Assembly (NCBI RefSeq): GCF_014524565.1
Contig: NZ_CP060139.1
Coordinates: 1,185,501-1,249,500 of the forward strand
Direction: 5' to 3'
DNA: 64,000 bases
From: Croceimicrobium hydrocarbonivorans
Lineage (GTDB): Bacteria; Bacteroidota; Bacteroidia; Flavobacteriales; Schleiferiaceae
The notes under the pieces are model-generated. The model was given only the letters and a program-made list of their open reading frames with translations, made no database searches and was not told the origin of the DNA. Position 1 is the stretch's first letter. Every line of letters begins with the position of its first letter. This document shows positions 17,142 through 25,873 of this stretch, piece after piece. The position numbers and the translations under genes were made by a program.

Positions 17142-18668
17142 ATGGAAACAATTGAAAACGTAGAACTCGCCTACTTAAACGCCGAGGATTATCAAGCCTT
17201 AAAAGATTTAATGGATGCCGCCTATGCTGGCATGAATAGCCTTCACTGGAAAAAAGAGGAAATCGAGAAATTGGTTTCCCTCTTTCCGGAAGGGCAGGTC
17301 ATTTTAAAGGTGAATGGCGAATTGGCGGGTTGTGCGCTTTCGGTTTTGCAGGATGACAGCATCACCGAGAAAAACCATAGTTACTCTGATGTAACTGGTA
17401 ATGACACCTTCAAGACTCATAAAAAGGACGGTGACCTGCTCTATGGTATTGATGTTTTCATTTCTCCTAAATACCGCGGATTGCGCCTGGCCCGCCGACT
17501 CTATGATTTCCGTAAAGAGCTTTGTGAACAGCTCAATTTAAAGGGAATCGCCTTTGGGGCCCGAATGCCCAAATACCATTTATACGCCAAGGAACTGAGT
17601 CCTCTGCAATACCTGGAAAAGGTAAAAGCAAAGGAGATTGAAGATCCGGTGCTCAATTTTCAGTTCAACAATGATTTCCACGTAAAGAAAATCCTCAAAA
17701 ACTATTTGGAAGGAGACACCGAATCTCTGGACCATGCAGTTTTGATGGAGTGGAACAATGTGTATTATGAAAAGCCCAGTGCCGGTCCTGGCAGCCAAAC
17801 TCGGGTAATTCGCGTAGGCTTGGTACAATGGCAAATGCGCCCCTATAGCGACTTGGACGAATTAATGAGTCAAGCTGAATTCTTCCTAGACTCTATTTCC
17901 GGCTATCACTCCGATTTCGCCCTCTTCCCGGAGTTTTTCAATGCGCCTTTAATGGCCGCTTACAATGAAATAAAAGAGTCGGAAGCTATTCGGAAATTGG
18001 CGGGCTATACCGAAGAGATTGTGAATCGTTTCTCCCAATTGGCAGTAAGTTACAATATCAACATCATTACCGGGAGCATGCCCGAAATTGTGAATGATAA
18101 GCTTCGCAATGTAGGCTATCTCTGCCATCGTGATGGTCGCCTGGATCGCTTTGAGAAAATTCACGTTACCCCCGACGAAGAACGAGTTTGGGGTATGGAA
18201 GGCGGCGACATCCTGCGTAGCTTCGATACCGATTGTGGCAAAATAGGTATTCTGATTTGCTACGATGTGGAGTTCCCGGAACTAAGCCGAATTTTGGCTG
18301 AAGAAGGCATGGACATCCTTTTTGTTCCCTTCCTTACCGACACCCAAAATGGTTACAGCCGAGTGCGCAATACCGCTCAAGCTCGCGCCATTGAAAACGA
18401 GTGTTATGTGGTTATTGCCGGTAGTGTAGGCAACTTACCCAAAGTGAGTAATATGGATATTCAGTTTGCCCAATCCATGGTATTTACACCCTGCGACTTT
18501 GCCTTCCCTAGCACCGGTATTAAGGCCGAAGCTACCCCTAATGCGGAGATGATTCTGGTAGTAGATTTAGATATCAATCTACTGCGAGAACTCAACGAAT
18601 TTGGAAGCGTCCGAAACCTTAAAGACCGACGACTAGACCTCTATCGTCTTACAAAACTAAAAGCTTAG
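17142..18668 (+). CDS. GNAT acetyltransferase-carbon-nitrogen hydrolase fusion
   Basis: 508 residues. Residues ~1-210 form a GNAT domain with an acetyl-CoA loop-like segment (SPKYRGLRLARRLYDFR). Residues ~222-500 form a nitrilase-superfamily hydrolase with the Glu-Lys-Cys triad in FALFPEFFNAP, FEKIHVTPDEE and GILICYDVEFPE. The hydrolase half resembles N-carbamoylputrescine amidase-type enzymes. It follows the deoxyhypusine synthase gene by 26 bases and is probably the last gene of the polyamine operon, so an amide of an acylated or carbamoylated polyamine is a plausible substrate; this is inference. Its TAG overlaps the stop of the convergent lipoprotein gene. Confidence 0.9.
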   Translation: METIENVELAYLNAEDYQALKDLMDAAYAGMNSLHWKKEEIEKLVSLFPEGQVILKVNGELAGCALSVLQDDSITEKNHSYSDVTGNDTFKTHKKDGDLLYGIDVFISPKYRGLRLARRLYDFRKELCEQLNLKGIAFGARMPKYHLYAKELSPLQYLEKVKAKEIEDPVLNFQFNNDFHVKKILKNYLEGDTESLDHAVLMEWNNVYYEKPSAGPGSQTRVIRVGLVQWQMRPYSDLDELMSQAEFFLDSISGYHSDFALFPEFFNAPLMAAYNEIKESEAIRKLAGYTEEIVNRFSQLAVSYNINIITGSMPEIVNDKLRNVGYLCHRDGRLDRFEKIHVTPDEERVWGMEGGDILRSFDTDCGKIGILICYDVEFPELSRILAEEGMDILFVPFLTDTQNGYSRVRNTAQARAIENECYVVIAGSVGNLPKVSNMDIQFAQSMVFTPCDFAFPSTGIKAEATPNAEMILVVDLDINLLRELNEFGSVRNLKDRRLDLYRLTKLKA

Positions 18669-19222
18669 CCTTTCTTCTTTCGCGAAGGGGCTGCTTTCAA
18701 TTCTTCAAATTTCAAATTAGGCGGAAAACCCTGAGGGAAGCGCGCAAAGTGGTAGAGCTCCGACAGGGGAATTTCGTAATCCGTGTGGGAAGCCCGATCC
18801 TTAACCTGGTCATTAACTACTCCCATAGTCACCACATTGACGGGCAAACTAACTACACCTACAATGCCATGACTTATAGGCATTAGCGAGAGCGCAATAT
18901 TGGACCATACCGGATACTCAGGCTCGAACATATAGACCCGAAAGCCTTGAATCTGATCGATCATCACCTCTACATGATCTACTTCTCCATCCTCACCATG
19001 AATGATGAAGATACTGCTATCGTTCACTGAAATCAGTTCACCTACCACCTTGGGCACTTTCGAGCTGCGCTTTAGATCCAATTCGATGTAAGAACCGTAA
19101 AGATTTTGATGGGCTTCTGAAGACTTGGGTAAGATGTCGGAAGTAGAGCAAGCACTGACCAAAATCACTAGAACAAGCAGCAAGCCTAGTTTTGAAATAC
19201 AATTTTTCATAATCAGCAGCAT
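18665..19222 (-). CDS. Unknown lipoprotein
   Basis: 185 residues. A lipoprotein signal (KLGLLLVLVILVSAC, lipidated Cys) is followed by a mostly beta region. A hydrophobic stretch (WSNIALSLMPISHGIVGVVSLPVNVVTMGVV) appears near residues 105-140. The ATG at 19222 overlaps the stop of the upstream lipoprotein gene (TAATG); an ATG four codons later (19210) would give a more typical signal peptide. No family recognised. The tail is basic (APSRKKKG). It is co-transcribed with the 518-residue lipoprotein and probably works with it. Confidence 0.75.
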   Translation of the reverse strand: MLLIMKNCISKLGLLLVLVILVSACSTSDILPKSSEAHQNLYGSYIELDLKRSSKVPKVVGELISVNDSSIFIIHGEDGEVDHVEVMIDQIQGFRVYMFEPEYPVWSNIALSLMPISHGIVGVVSLPVNVVTMGVVNDQVKDRASHTDYEIPLSELYHFARFPQGFPPNLKFEELKAAPSRKKKG

Positions 19223-20778
19223 TAAGGTTTGAGGGTCAATGGTTCTGCGGGCACTTGAGAAGACCAGAATACTTCTTCCATATTCTGCTCGTAAATCTTA
19301 TATGCCTCTGCTTCTCGCTTAAGATAAAGTGCAGGCTGCTTAAACATCTGTCGTAGTTTCCAAAGATCTTTATCTGCTAACCATTCCTTGCGCATCCATT
19401 CCAAATAATAACCTTCGGCTTTTAAAAAGAGCGCATAGTTTTGATTCGGATCTAAGGAAAAATCCAACTCAAAATAGTCGCCCGGCATGGAAACTAATTG
19501 TAAATCCGGATCATTCAATTCGGTTTTTGCTTGCGCTGATACTATTCCCGCCTTACGCACCGCAATTGGCTTCAAGGCCTGTGGTTCTAGCTTCCGCTGA
19601 ATGGAGCAAATAGCAGCACGATCAATTCTCCATAAGCCAAGGTTCATTACTAGTTTTAATTTCAAAGGACCTTTCGGCTGATGCGCCAAATCCAAAATCT
19701 GTCGGTTAATAGCAATAGGCCCGGTTTCATAGAATGATCCTTGCAAATCCCAGCGCTGAGCTTCTTCATTCCAGAGATAGACTTCCAGTTCCCCTAATTC
19801 CGATTTGAGGCCCTTGTCCATGGTTTCATACAAATCGCCACTATTCTCAAATTTGGCGATAATGTCTGCCACCTCATCACCCATATAGGAAAGGGCGGAA
19901 TAAATAAAATAGGTCGTCATTAAAGTCTGACGAAAATCGAGTACCAAGCCCAGATCTTCTTGAGAGGGATCCACATCAAATTCTAAAATCAACTCCTCCT
20001 TGGAAGCTAGATTCTCCGCATCCGCCTCAGAAAAATACTCCTGACCATCAGCAGCAGCTAAAAGCGCATTATTGCGAGGCATCCATAATCCTTGGGTGGC
20101 ATAAAAATCACCTATACGGCTTTGGTAAATGCGCTCCCCTTCATTCTGGGCCAGGGCAACTAATTGAACCGATCGCAAAACATGGGTTTCCTGCGCTTCG
20201 TTCTTCATCACTAAGGTGAAGAGGGAATCCGAATACTCCGAAATCTTCAGATCGTCGATATCGGCATATTCCAAAGAAGGACAAATAGCATTGGAAAAGC
20301 CTTCGGCTCGAGCCGAAAAAAGGCCCTGATCCTCCACGGTATAAAAGGTAGGACAAGAGCCAAAACAAGCTTTAGGATTAGCCAGACACACGAAGGACAA
20401 GCCTATATTAACCACCGTTAGGGGGGCCAACATTTGATGCCCGGAACTAATATCCAGCTCTTTATTTACCTCAAAGAGACTAACCGAAGCGATGGGTAAG
20501 CTTCGTTCTGCACTATCTAAAAAATCACGATTGGCATCATAGTGATAAGCCATCCCTTGTACGGCCCTGCTATTGGTATCTACCCACCAGGCACCTGGGA
20601 AAAAGTAGACCTCACCATTTTTCAGATGGGCCTTTAAAATACTCTCTGTTGGAATATCCTGAGTTTTATGCACGGCATCCTGCACATCACGGTAATGCCA
20701 TTTGTACTCAAGTTCTTTGCAGGCTGAAGCACTTAAAATGAGCAGCCCCAAGCCCCATAAAAGGACATAATTTTTCAT
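19222..20778 (-). CDS. Unknown large lipoprotein
   Basis: 518 residues with a lipoprotein signal (YVLLWGLGLLILSASAC, Cys at about 20). A cysteine-containing motif ANPKACFGSCPTFY (around residue 135) stands out, and I believe it recurs in uncharacterised Bacteroidota lipoproteins. The rest looks globular, with no transmembrane segment after the signal. I cannot assign a function. The stop overlaps the ATG of the 185-residue lipoprotein, forming a two-gene unit. It is divergent from the DUF1684 gene across a 68-bp gap. Confidence 0.8.
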   Translation of the reverse strand: MKNYVLLWGLGLLILSASACKELEYKWHYRDVQDAVHKTQDIPTESILKAHLKNGEVYFFPGAWWVDTNSRAVQGMAYHYDANRDFLDSAERSLPIASVSLFEVNKELDISSGHQMLAPLTVVNIGLSFVCLANPKACFGSCPTFYTVEDQGLFSARAEGFSNAICPSLEYADIDDLKISEYSDSLFTLVMKNEAQETHVLRSVQLVALAQNEGERIYQSRIGDFYATQGLWMPRNNALLAAADGQEYFSEADAENLASKEELILEFDVDPSQEDLGLVLDFRQTLMTTYFIYSALSYMGDEVADIIAKFENSGDLYETMDKGLKSELGELEVYLWNEEAQRWDLQGSFYETGPIAINRQILDLAHQPKGPLKLKLVMNLGLWRIDRAAICSIQRKLEPQALKPIAVRKAGIVSAQAKTELNDPDLQLVSMPGDYFELDFSLDPNQNYALFLKAEGYYLEWMRKEWLADKDLWKLRQMFKQPALYLKREAEAYKIYEQNMEEVFWSSQVPAEPLTLKP

Positions 20779-20834
20779 TTTAATCAGTAATGGTTTAGTC
20801 CGAAGGTAGCCAATTAATGACTATAGGCTTTCCT

Positions 20835-20842
20835 TATCTTTG
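20835..20842 (+). promoter_or_regulatory. Bacteroidota -7 element for the DUF1684 gene
   Basis: TATCTTTG, perfect TAnnTTTG, ends four bases before the ATG at 20847; the transcript would be nearly leaderless. No TTG at the usual -33 distance. Confidence 0.5.
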
Positions 20843-20846
20843 AAGA

Positions 20847-21461
20847 ATGCGAAACATCCTTCTCTATTTAAGCCTATTAATCGGAGCAAATCTTAGTGCT
20901 CAATCCGCTTTAATGGATAGCCTCCTTTGGTTAAATTATGAGTATCGCCTCGATCAAAATTTAGAGTTCGCTGACTCCGCCGAATCTCCCTTGGAAGAAG
21001 AGGATCGCCAAAACTTCAGTAGTTTGGATTGGTATCCGCTTGACACCAATTTTATAGTATGGGCACAAATTGAATTGACACCAGATTCCGAGCCCTTTAA
21101 AATGCCTACCACCACCGACCGTAAACCGGTTTACAAGCAATATGCTATAGCCCACTTCCAATTGGGTGACAGTTTATTCCACTTACAGATCTATCAAAAC
21201 CTCGGATTAATCAAAATGCCTCAATACCAGGATTATCTTTTCGTCCCCTTTACAGATCATTCTAATGGCTTTGGCAGTTATGGTGGTGGACGCTATTTAG
21301 ATTTGCGTTTGCCTCAGGGCGATTCGCTTCTTATCGATTTCAATCGAGCCTACAATCCTTACTGCGCCTATAACGGAAGGTACTCCTGCCCCATTCCTCC
21401 TCGGGAAAACCGACTCAATTATTTCATTAAAGCCGGAGTACGATACGAGCCAAAACATTAA
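20847..21461 (+). CDS. Exported DUF1684 family protein
   Basis: 204 residues with a signal peptide (MRNILLYLSLLIGANLSAQS). The C-terminal block with YLDLRLPQGDSLLIDFNRAYNPYCAY and YSCPIPPRENRLN is the hallmark of DUF1684, a family of unknown function. The AYNPYCAYNGRYSCPIPP segment carries conserved cysteines. Likely periplasmic or secreted. It appears monocistronic, and the next gene is a helicase with its own leader. Confidence 0.85.
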   Translation: MRNILLYLSLLIGANLSAQSALMDSLLWLNYEYRLDQNLEFADSAESPLEEEDRQNFSSLDWYPLDTNFIVWAQIELTPDSEPFKMPTTTDRKPVYKQYAIAHFQLGDSLFHLQIYQNLGLIKMPQYQDYLFVPFTDHSNGFGSYGGGRYLDLRLPQGDSLLIDFNRAYNPYCAYNGRYSCPIPPRENRLNYFIKAGVRYEPKH

Positions 21462-21510
21462 AAATGAGCTCATAAAAAGAGAGAACCAAACTTCCTCTAA
21501 AAAATTAATA

Positions 21511-21539
21511 TTGCAGCTCATTTTCTTTTTAAGCTGCAA
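21511..21539 (+). repeat. Inverted repeat in the helicase leader
   Basis: TTGCAGCT (21511-21518) and AGCTGCAA (21532-21539) are perfect 8-bp arms around a 13-base loop. No T run follows immediately. It could be a weak terminator of the DUF1684 gene or an RNA structure in the helicase 5' leader; DEAD-box helicase genes are often regulated through their leaders. Confidence 0.4.
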
Positions 21540-21585
21540 TTCAAATAATTAGTCGACCTTTGCAGCGAATTTTAAGCGATCTTTT

Positions 21586-23058
21586 TTGAGCTCTTTTTTT
21601 GAACTTGGACTGTCTCCTGAAGTCCTCCGCGCCCTCGACGAAATGGGCTTTGAAACCCCATCTCCCATCCAAGCGCAAGCCATTCCTGCCCTTTTAGATG
21701 ATGCCCGTGATTTAATTGGTTTAGCCCAAACCGGTACTGGTAAAACAGCCGCCTTTGGCTTACCCCTATTGGAACGCATTGACCCTGAGTTCCCTCACAC
21801 CCAGGCATTAATCTTGGCTCCCACCCGGGAATTAGGACAGCAAATCGGAGAGCAATTACAATCCTTCGGGAAGTATTTGGACAAAATGAATATCCTCACT
21901 GTTTACGGTGGTGCGAATATTCAAACTCAAATGAAGGCGCTGCATAAGCCTCAGCATATCCTCATCGCTACCCCCGGCCGTTTGATCGACTTGATTAAGC
22001 GTCGTGCGGTAAATCTTGAGAACCTCGAAATTTTGGTTCTGGATGAAGCAGATGAAATGCTGAATATGGGCTTTAAGGAAGCTTTGGATGAAATCCTGGC
22101 TTATACCCCTAAAGAAAAAATGACCTGGCTTTTCTCGGCTACTATGCCGAAAGAAATTCGCCGCATCGTTGATACTTATATGCATCAACCTTTCGAGGTG
22201 AAAATCGATCAAAAGCAACAGGTAAATCAAAATATCGATCATCAGGTAGTTCACGTTCGTCACCACCAGAAGAACCTGGCCCTGAAGCGCTTTATTGACC
22301 TCGACCCCGAAATCAGGGCGGTGGTTTTCTGTCGTACCAAATTGGATACCCAATCCTTAGCTGAAGAGCTAATGAAAGATGGTTATGGGGCCGATGCCTT
22401 GCATGGTGACCTCAGCCAGGTACAACGCGACCGCGTTATGAAGCGTTTCAAGAACCACGAATTACCGGTTCTGATTGCTACCGACGTAGCCGCCCGTGGT
22501 ATTGACGTGAATGATCTCACCCACGTTTTCCACTTCTCTTTACCAGATGATCCTTCTTACTATACCCACCGTTCAGGACGTACCGCTCGCGCGGGTAAGA
22601 AAGGAATCTCTTTGGCGATGATTGGCCCTCGTGATCAAGGAAAACTGCGTCGTTTGGAAAAAGATTTAGGTATCAATTTCCGTCAGGTACAAATTCCTGA
22701 AGTGGACGATATCGCTGACCTCCGCTTAAAAACTTGGGGCGAGCAAATCCTGAATCAACCGATCAAAGGAAATATTCCTTCTGGCATGATGGCCGAGCTA
22801 CAAAACCTTTGGGGAAACCTTTCCAAAGAGGAGTTTATGGCCAAGGTAATTGCCTTCGAAGCTTCTAAATTAAACCTCCAAAATGAGGAAAGCCTGAATG
22901 TAAACCATGGCAAAGACCGTGGTGGTAATTTCAGAGGCGGAAAAAAAGGAGGCAACCGAAGCGGCAAACCCGGTGGCGGAGGTCCTTCCTTCAAAGCCAA
23001 GCGCAAGCCTTTCAAGCATGGACATAATCGTCCGAATGCAAAGCGGAAGAAGAAGTAG
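21586..23058 (+). CDS. DEAD-box ATP-dependent RNA helicase
   Basis: 490 residues. All motifs are present: Q motif (GFETPSPIQAQAIP), I (AQTGTGKT), Ia (PTRELGQQ), II (DEAD), III (SAT), VI (HRSGRTARAG). The C-terminal ~60 residues are Gly/Lys/Arg-rich, a likely RNA-binding tail. It probably acts in ribosome assembly or mRNA turnover. The start appears to be TTG at 21586 (MSSFFELGLSPEVL): there is no ATG in frame between the upstream stop and the Q motif. A 12-bp-stem terminator lies about 200 bases downstream. Confidence 0.93.
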   Translation: MSSFFELGLSPEVLRALDEMGFETPSPIQAQAIPALLDDARDLIGLAQTGTGKTAAFGLPLLERIDPEFPHTQALILAPTRELGQQIGEQLQSFGKYLDKMNILTVYGGANIQTQMKALHKPQHILIATPGRLIDLIKRRAVNLENLEILVLDEADEMLNMGFKEALDEILAYTPKEKMTWLFSATMPKEIRRIVDTYMHQPFEVKIDQKQQVNQNIDHQVVHVRHHQKNLALKRFIDLDPEIRAVVFCRTKLDTQSLAEELMKDGYGADALHGDLSQVQRDRVMKRFKNHELPVLIATDVAARGIDVNDLTHVFHFSLPDDPSYYTHRSGRTARAGKKGISLAMIGPRDQGKLRRLEKDLGINFRQVQIPEVDDIADLRLKTWGEQILNQPIKGNIPSGMMAELQNLWGNLSKEEFMAKVIAFEASKLNLQNEESLNVNHGKDRGGNFRGGKKGGNRSGKPGGGGPSFKAKRKPFKHGHNRPNAKRKKK

Positions 23059-23262
23059 TTAGCTGGTAGTTGGTAGCTAGTCGTTTGTCGTTTGTAGCTG
23101 GTACTATTCTTTCAAGAGAAATTAGAGGATAGACGGTAGACGATAGATTTCGTGATGCCGCCTAACACTGGATTGAATTTTCAGCATTGCTTAAATCAAG
23201 TATCAGCATGCTCTTGTCCATCTATCCGCTTGTTTTATTCCAAACATCAGCATGTTTTAAGG

Positions 23263-23303
23263 AAAAGCTCAGCTGCTTTTCTAAAAAGTAGCTGAGCTTT
23301 TTA
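23263..23303 (+). terminator. Intrinsic terminator downstream of the helicase
   Basis: Arms AAAAGCTCAGCT (23263-23274) and AGCTGAGCTTTT (23290-23301) are perfectly complementary over 12 bp, with an inner CTTTT/AAAAG pair extending the stem. T residues follow at the end. Confidence 0.75.
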
Positions 23304-23454
23304 AAAAAGATGAAGAGGATTTTAAATAAATAAGCCGACAATCAACGCAGATGATAAGGAGCTTAGACCTCAGCTCTACTAAAGGTGCACAAAATCTTTC
23401 ATACTATTTTGGATAGCAAAAGGGAGACTCTTATTTTAATGATGGTGCCTAAAA

Positions 23455-23478
23455 ATTGAATCGAATTTGCAATTCAAT
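23455..23478. repeat. Palindrome with GAAT-N5-ATTC core
   Basis: The core GAAT-TTGCA-ATTC is flanked by ATTGAAT (23455-23461) and ATTCAAT (23472-23478), complementary arms offset from the core. It is followed by TCCTAGAGCTCCT, which resembles the sequence after the copy at 23556. Confidence 0.5.
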
Positions 23479-23555
23479 CCTAGAGCTCCTTTGCGACACT
23501 TTGCTTCTTTGCTCCTTTAGCGCAGCGGGCGGTAGAAAACATACTCGGCTTTTGA

Positions 23556-23570
23556 CGAATTTGCAATTCG
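23556..23570. repeat. Palindrome with GAAT-N5-ATTC core next to the aroA stop
   Basis: CGAATTTGCAATTCG, with outer GGCT (23547-23550) and AGCC (23571-23574) able to pair. It ends three bases from the aroA stop codon (23574-23576). Confidence 0.55.
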
Positions 23571-23573
23571 AGC

Positions 23574-24803
23574 CTAGAACTCCTCCAATTCAAAGCCCAG
23601 CACCTTACAATGCTCCCAAAAGGCAGGATAGGACTTTCCTACTACTTCAGGGTTTTCGATTTCAATAGGATGCAATAAGGCCAGCGCGGCAAAGCCCATG
23701 GCCATGCGATGGTCTCCATAAGTTGCAATGCTTTGCAAGCTGGTTTGGAAGCCACCTTTTAAATGAAGGAAGTCTTTTCCAACTTCAGATTGCTGCCCGA
23801 ATTTCTGCAATTCTTTTTGCAAAGCGGCAATGCGATCCGTTTCCTTTATCCGCAAGGTTTGCAGTCCGGTGAATTGTACTGAATGCCCTTTAGCAGCATA
23901 AGCCGGAATTAAGGTCTGACTCAAATCCGGTGTATCCAATAAGTTTATTTGAGTCGGTATTGGCAATGCTTCGGCTTTATGAATACGAATGCCGGAACCG
24001 ATAAAAGTTTGATCTACTCCTAAGGGTGCCATCAATTGAGCAACAATAGAATCACCCTGCATACTGAACTGCCTGAATCCGGGTAAATAGATTTCCGCTT
24101 CCTGCGCCAAAGCCGCCATGGCTAGCCAATAAGAGGCGGCAGACCAATCTGGTTCCACCGTCATTTGTTTAGGGAAATCAAGTTCTGTTTGAGCTGGAAT
24201 GCGTACTTCATTGCCCAGTACAAAAACTTTAAAACCCATACGGCGCATGCAATTAGCCGTGAGGTAGATATAAGGCATTGAAACCGGCTGCCCAGCCCAT
24301 CGCATTTCGAGGCCTTGCTCCAGAGAAGGAGCAATCATCATCAAAGCGGAAAGGTATTGACTGGATAGGCTGGCATCAATATGCAACAAGCCACCCTTTA
24401 GCTTACGACCCTTGATCTTTAAGGGTGGGAATCCCTGTTTTTCCAGGTATTCAATCTCTGCCCCTAAATCGCTTAAAGCTTTGACCAAAGGTGCTATCGG
24501 ACGTTCCCGCATGCGCTCAGATCCATCTAATATCCATTCACCTTTTTGCGTAGCTAGAAAGGCCGTGAAAAACCGCATGGCCGTTCCTGCATCTCCGGCA
24601 TTAAGCTCCTTTTGATTGGGGTAAGATGCTAAAAGTTGCTGCAAGATTTCACTGTCCTTACTATCCGAAAGACCACTTAATTGCATTTCCGGAGCATACA
24701 ATGCTTTTAGAATCAAAAAGCGATTCGACTCACTTTTTGAGCCTGGCAATTGAATGCGACCGCGCACTATTCCGCTCGGATGTGAAAGTCGAAGCTTAGT
24801 CAT
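23574..24803 (-). CDS. aroA: 3-phosphoshikimate 1-carboxyvinyltransferase (EPSP synthase)
   Basis: 409 residues from the ATG at 24803 (MTKLRLSHPSGIV). It joins PEP to shikimate-3-phosphate in the chorismate pathway. Motifs are QLPGSKSESNRFLI, LNAGDAGTAMRFF, DTPDLSQTLIPAYAA (a DTPD variant of the usual D-PD motif) and LRIKETDRIAAL. The start lies inside the last codons of aroB (8-base overlap), so the two are coupled. A longer version beginning inside aroB has no family support. The stop sits at a palindromic repeat. Confidence 0.95.
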   Translation of the reverse strand: MTKLRLSHPSGIVRGRIQLPGSKSESNRFLILKALYAPEMQLSGLSDSKDSEILQQLLASYPNQKELNAGDAGTAMRFFTAFLATQKGEWILDGSERMRERPIAPLVKALSDLGAEIEYLEKQGFPPLKIKGRKLKGGLLHIDASLSSQYLSALMMIAPSLEQGLEMRWAGQPVSMPYIYLTANCMRRMGFKVFVLGNEVRIPAQTELDFPKQMTVEPDWSAASYWLAMAALAQEAEIYLPGFRQFSMQGDSIVAQLMAPLGVDQTFIGSGIRIHKAEALPIPTQINLLDTPDLSQTLIPAYAAKGHSVQFTGLQTLRIKETDRIAALQKELQKFGQQSEVGKDFLHLKGGFQTSLQSIATYGDHRMAMGFAALALLHPIEIENPEVVGKSYPAFWEHCKVLGFELEEF

Positions 24804-25860
24804 GAAAGCATTGATTGTAACGCTCCAAAACCGATTGCATGGGCACTTCAATATCATAAACTCCTACCCCACATTCGCGAAGCAGGCTAAAGTGTAAATG
24901 GCTACCCTTATTTTTCTTATCTCCTAAAAGCAAGGTCTTTAAGTCCTCAGCTTGGGGTTTGAGCTTGGGAACAGAATAGAGTTTCTGAATATCAGTTTGC
25001 AAAGCCTGCACTTCATTGATATCGCATCCCGCGAAAGCGGCCGAGAGCGAAAGCTCCACTTGCATCCCCAGGGCCACGGCATAACCATGGCTTAAGGGCT
25101 GTCCCGCCTGCTGATGCCAGGATTCCAAGGCATGCCCAATACTATGACCGAAATTTAAAATCTTACGCAGTCCACCTTCATGCTTATCTTGACTTACCAC
25201 CCTGGCTTTTATAGCTACCGAATGGGCAATTAAGGCCGAATCAATTTGAGCAGCAGTTGGCTTTCGCCGAATAAGAGCTCGATAATGTTTAGCATCAGCA
25301 ATAAGGCCATGTTTCAACATTTCGGCCCATCCCGAAAGAAACTCCTCCTCAGGCAAAGTATCGAGAAACTCGGGTAAAATGCCCACCATTAGTGGTTCTG
25401 TAAACAGACCAATGCGATTTTTATAGGCCCCGAAGTTAATGCCCGTTTTAGCACCAACAGAAGCATCCACCATAGCTAGCAGGGAAGTGGGAAAATTCAC
25501 AAAATCGATTCCCCGCATATAGGTCGCGGCGGCAAATCCTCCCAGATCGCTAATCACTCCACCACCCAAATTGATCAATAAACTATGGCGATCCATTTCC
25601 AGGGCCCCGAAGGCATCCCAAAGCTGAGCCAGTACTTCCAGAGATTTGGTATCCTCACCCGGCTCTAATTCTACAACTTCCAATTTATTCGGATCCAAAT
25701 CAGGAAGCTGAGACAGAAAGCCTGGCAAGCATTGATCATGGGTATTGGAATCGCAGAGTACCGCAATCTTAGAATAGTCCTTATTCCGAACTAAGGATTG
25801 GAATTGCGCCAAGGCCCTTTCTTCGAAAAAGAGCCCGTATTTCTCCAGTTGATCGATCAT
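24796..25860 (-). CDS. aroB: 3-dehydroquinate synthase
   Basis: 354 residues. Converts DAHP to 3-dehydroquinate, the second step of the shikimate pathway, using NAD and a divalent metal. Recognised by INLGGGVISDLGGFAAATYM, PTSLLAMVDASVGAKTGIN and the metal-ligand segment ILNFGHSIGHALE. It overlaps aroA at its 3' end. A perfect -7 element lies five bases before the ATG. The divergent gene is proline dehydrogenase, 164 bp away. Confidence 0.95.
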   Translation of the reverse strand: MIDQLEKYGLFFEERALAQFQSLVRNKDYSKIAVLCDSNTHDQCLPGFLSQLPDLDPNKLEVVELEPGEDTKSLEVLAQLWDAFGALEMDRHSLLINLGGGVISDLGGFAAATYMRGIDFVNFPTSLLAMVDASVGAKTGINFGAYKNRIGLFTEPLMVGILPEFLDTLPEEEFLSGWAEMLKHGLIADAKHYRALIRRKPTAAQIDSALIAHSVAIKARVVSQDKHEGGLRKILNFGHSIGHALESWHQQAGQPLSHGYAVALGMQVELSLSAAFAGCDINEVQALQTDIQKLYSVPKLKPQAEDLKTLLLGDKKNKGSHLHFSLLRECGVGVYDIEVPMQSVLERYNQCFHD

Positions 25861-25865
25861 AAAAT

Positions 25866-25873
25866 CAAAGGTA
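25866..25873 (-). promoter_or_regulatory. Bacteroidota -7 element for aroBA
   Basis: The minus strand reads TACCTTTG, perfect TAnnTTTG, ending five bases before the aroB ATG. Confidence 0.5.

Larger units (their letters stand above)
23059..23573. other. 515-bp intergenic region between convergent helicase and aroA
   Basis: Contains degenerate short direct repeats just after the helicase stop (runs of TAGCTGGTA and CGTTTGT, 23060-23105), a repeated ATCAGCATG, a strong terminator (23263-23303), and two GAAT-TTGCA-ATTC palindromes (23458-23476 region and 23556-23570). Each palindrome is followed by a similar CCTAGA-CTCCT sequence. A 70-codon open frame from 23456 runs into the aroA end and shows no protein-like features. 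No gene is supported here. Confidence 0.6.

Noticed and set aside
23456-23668. 70-codon plus-strand open frame after the helicase terminator
   Set aside because: Runs antisense into the end of aroA, has no signal or domain, and spans the two palindromic repeats; probably not coding.
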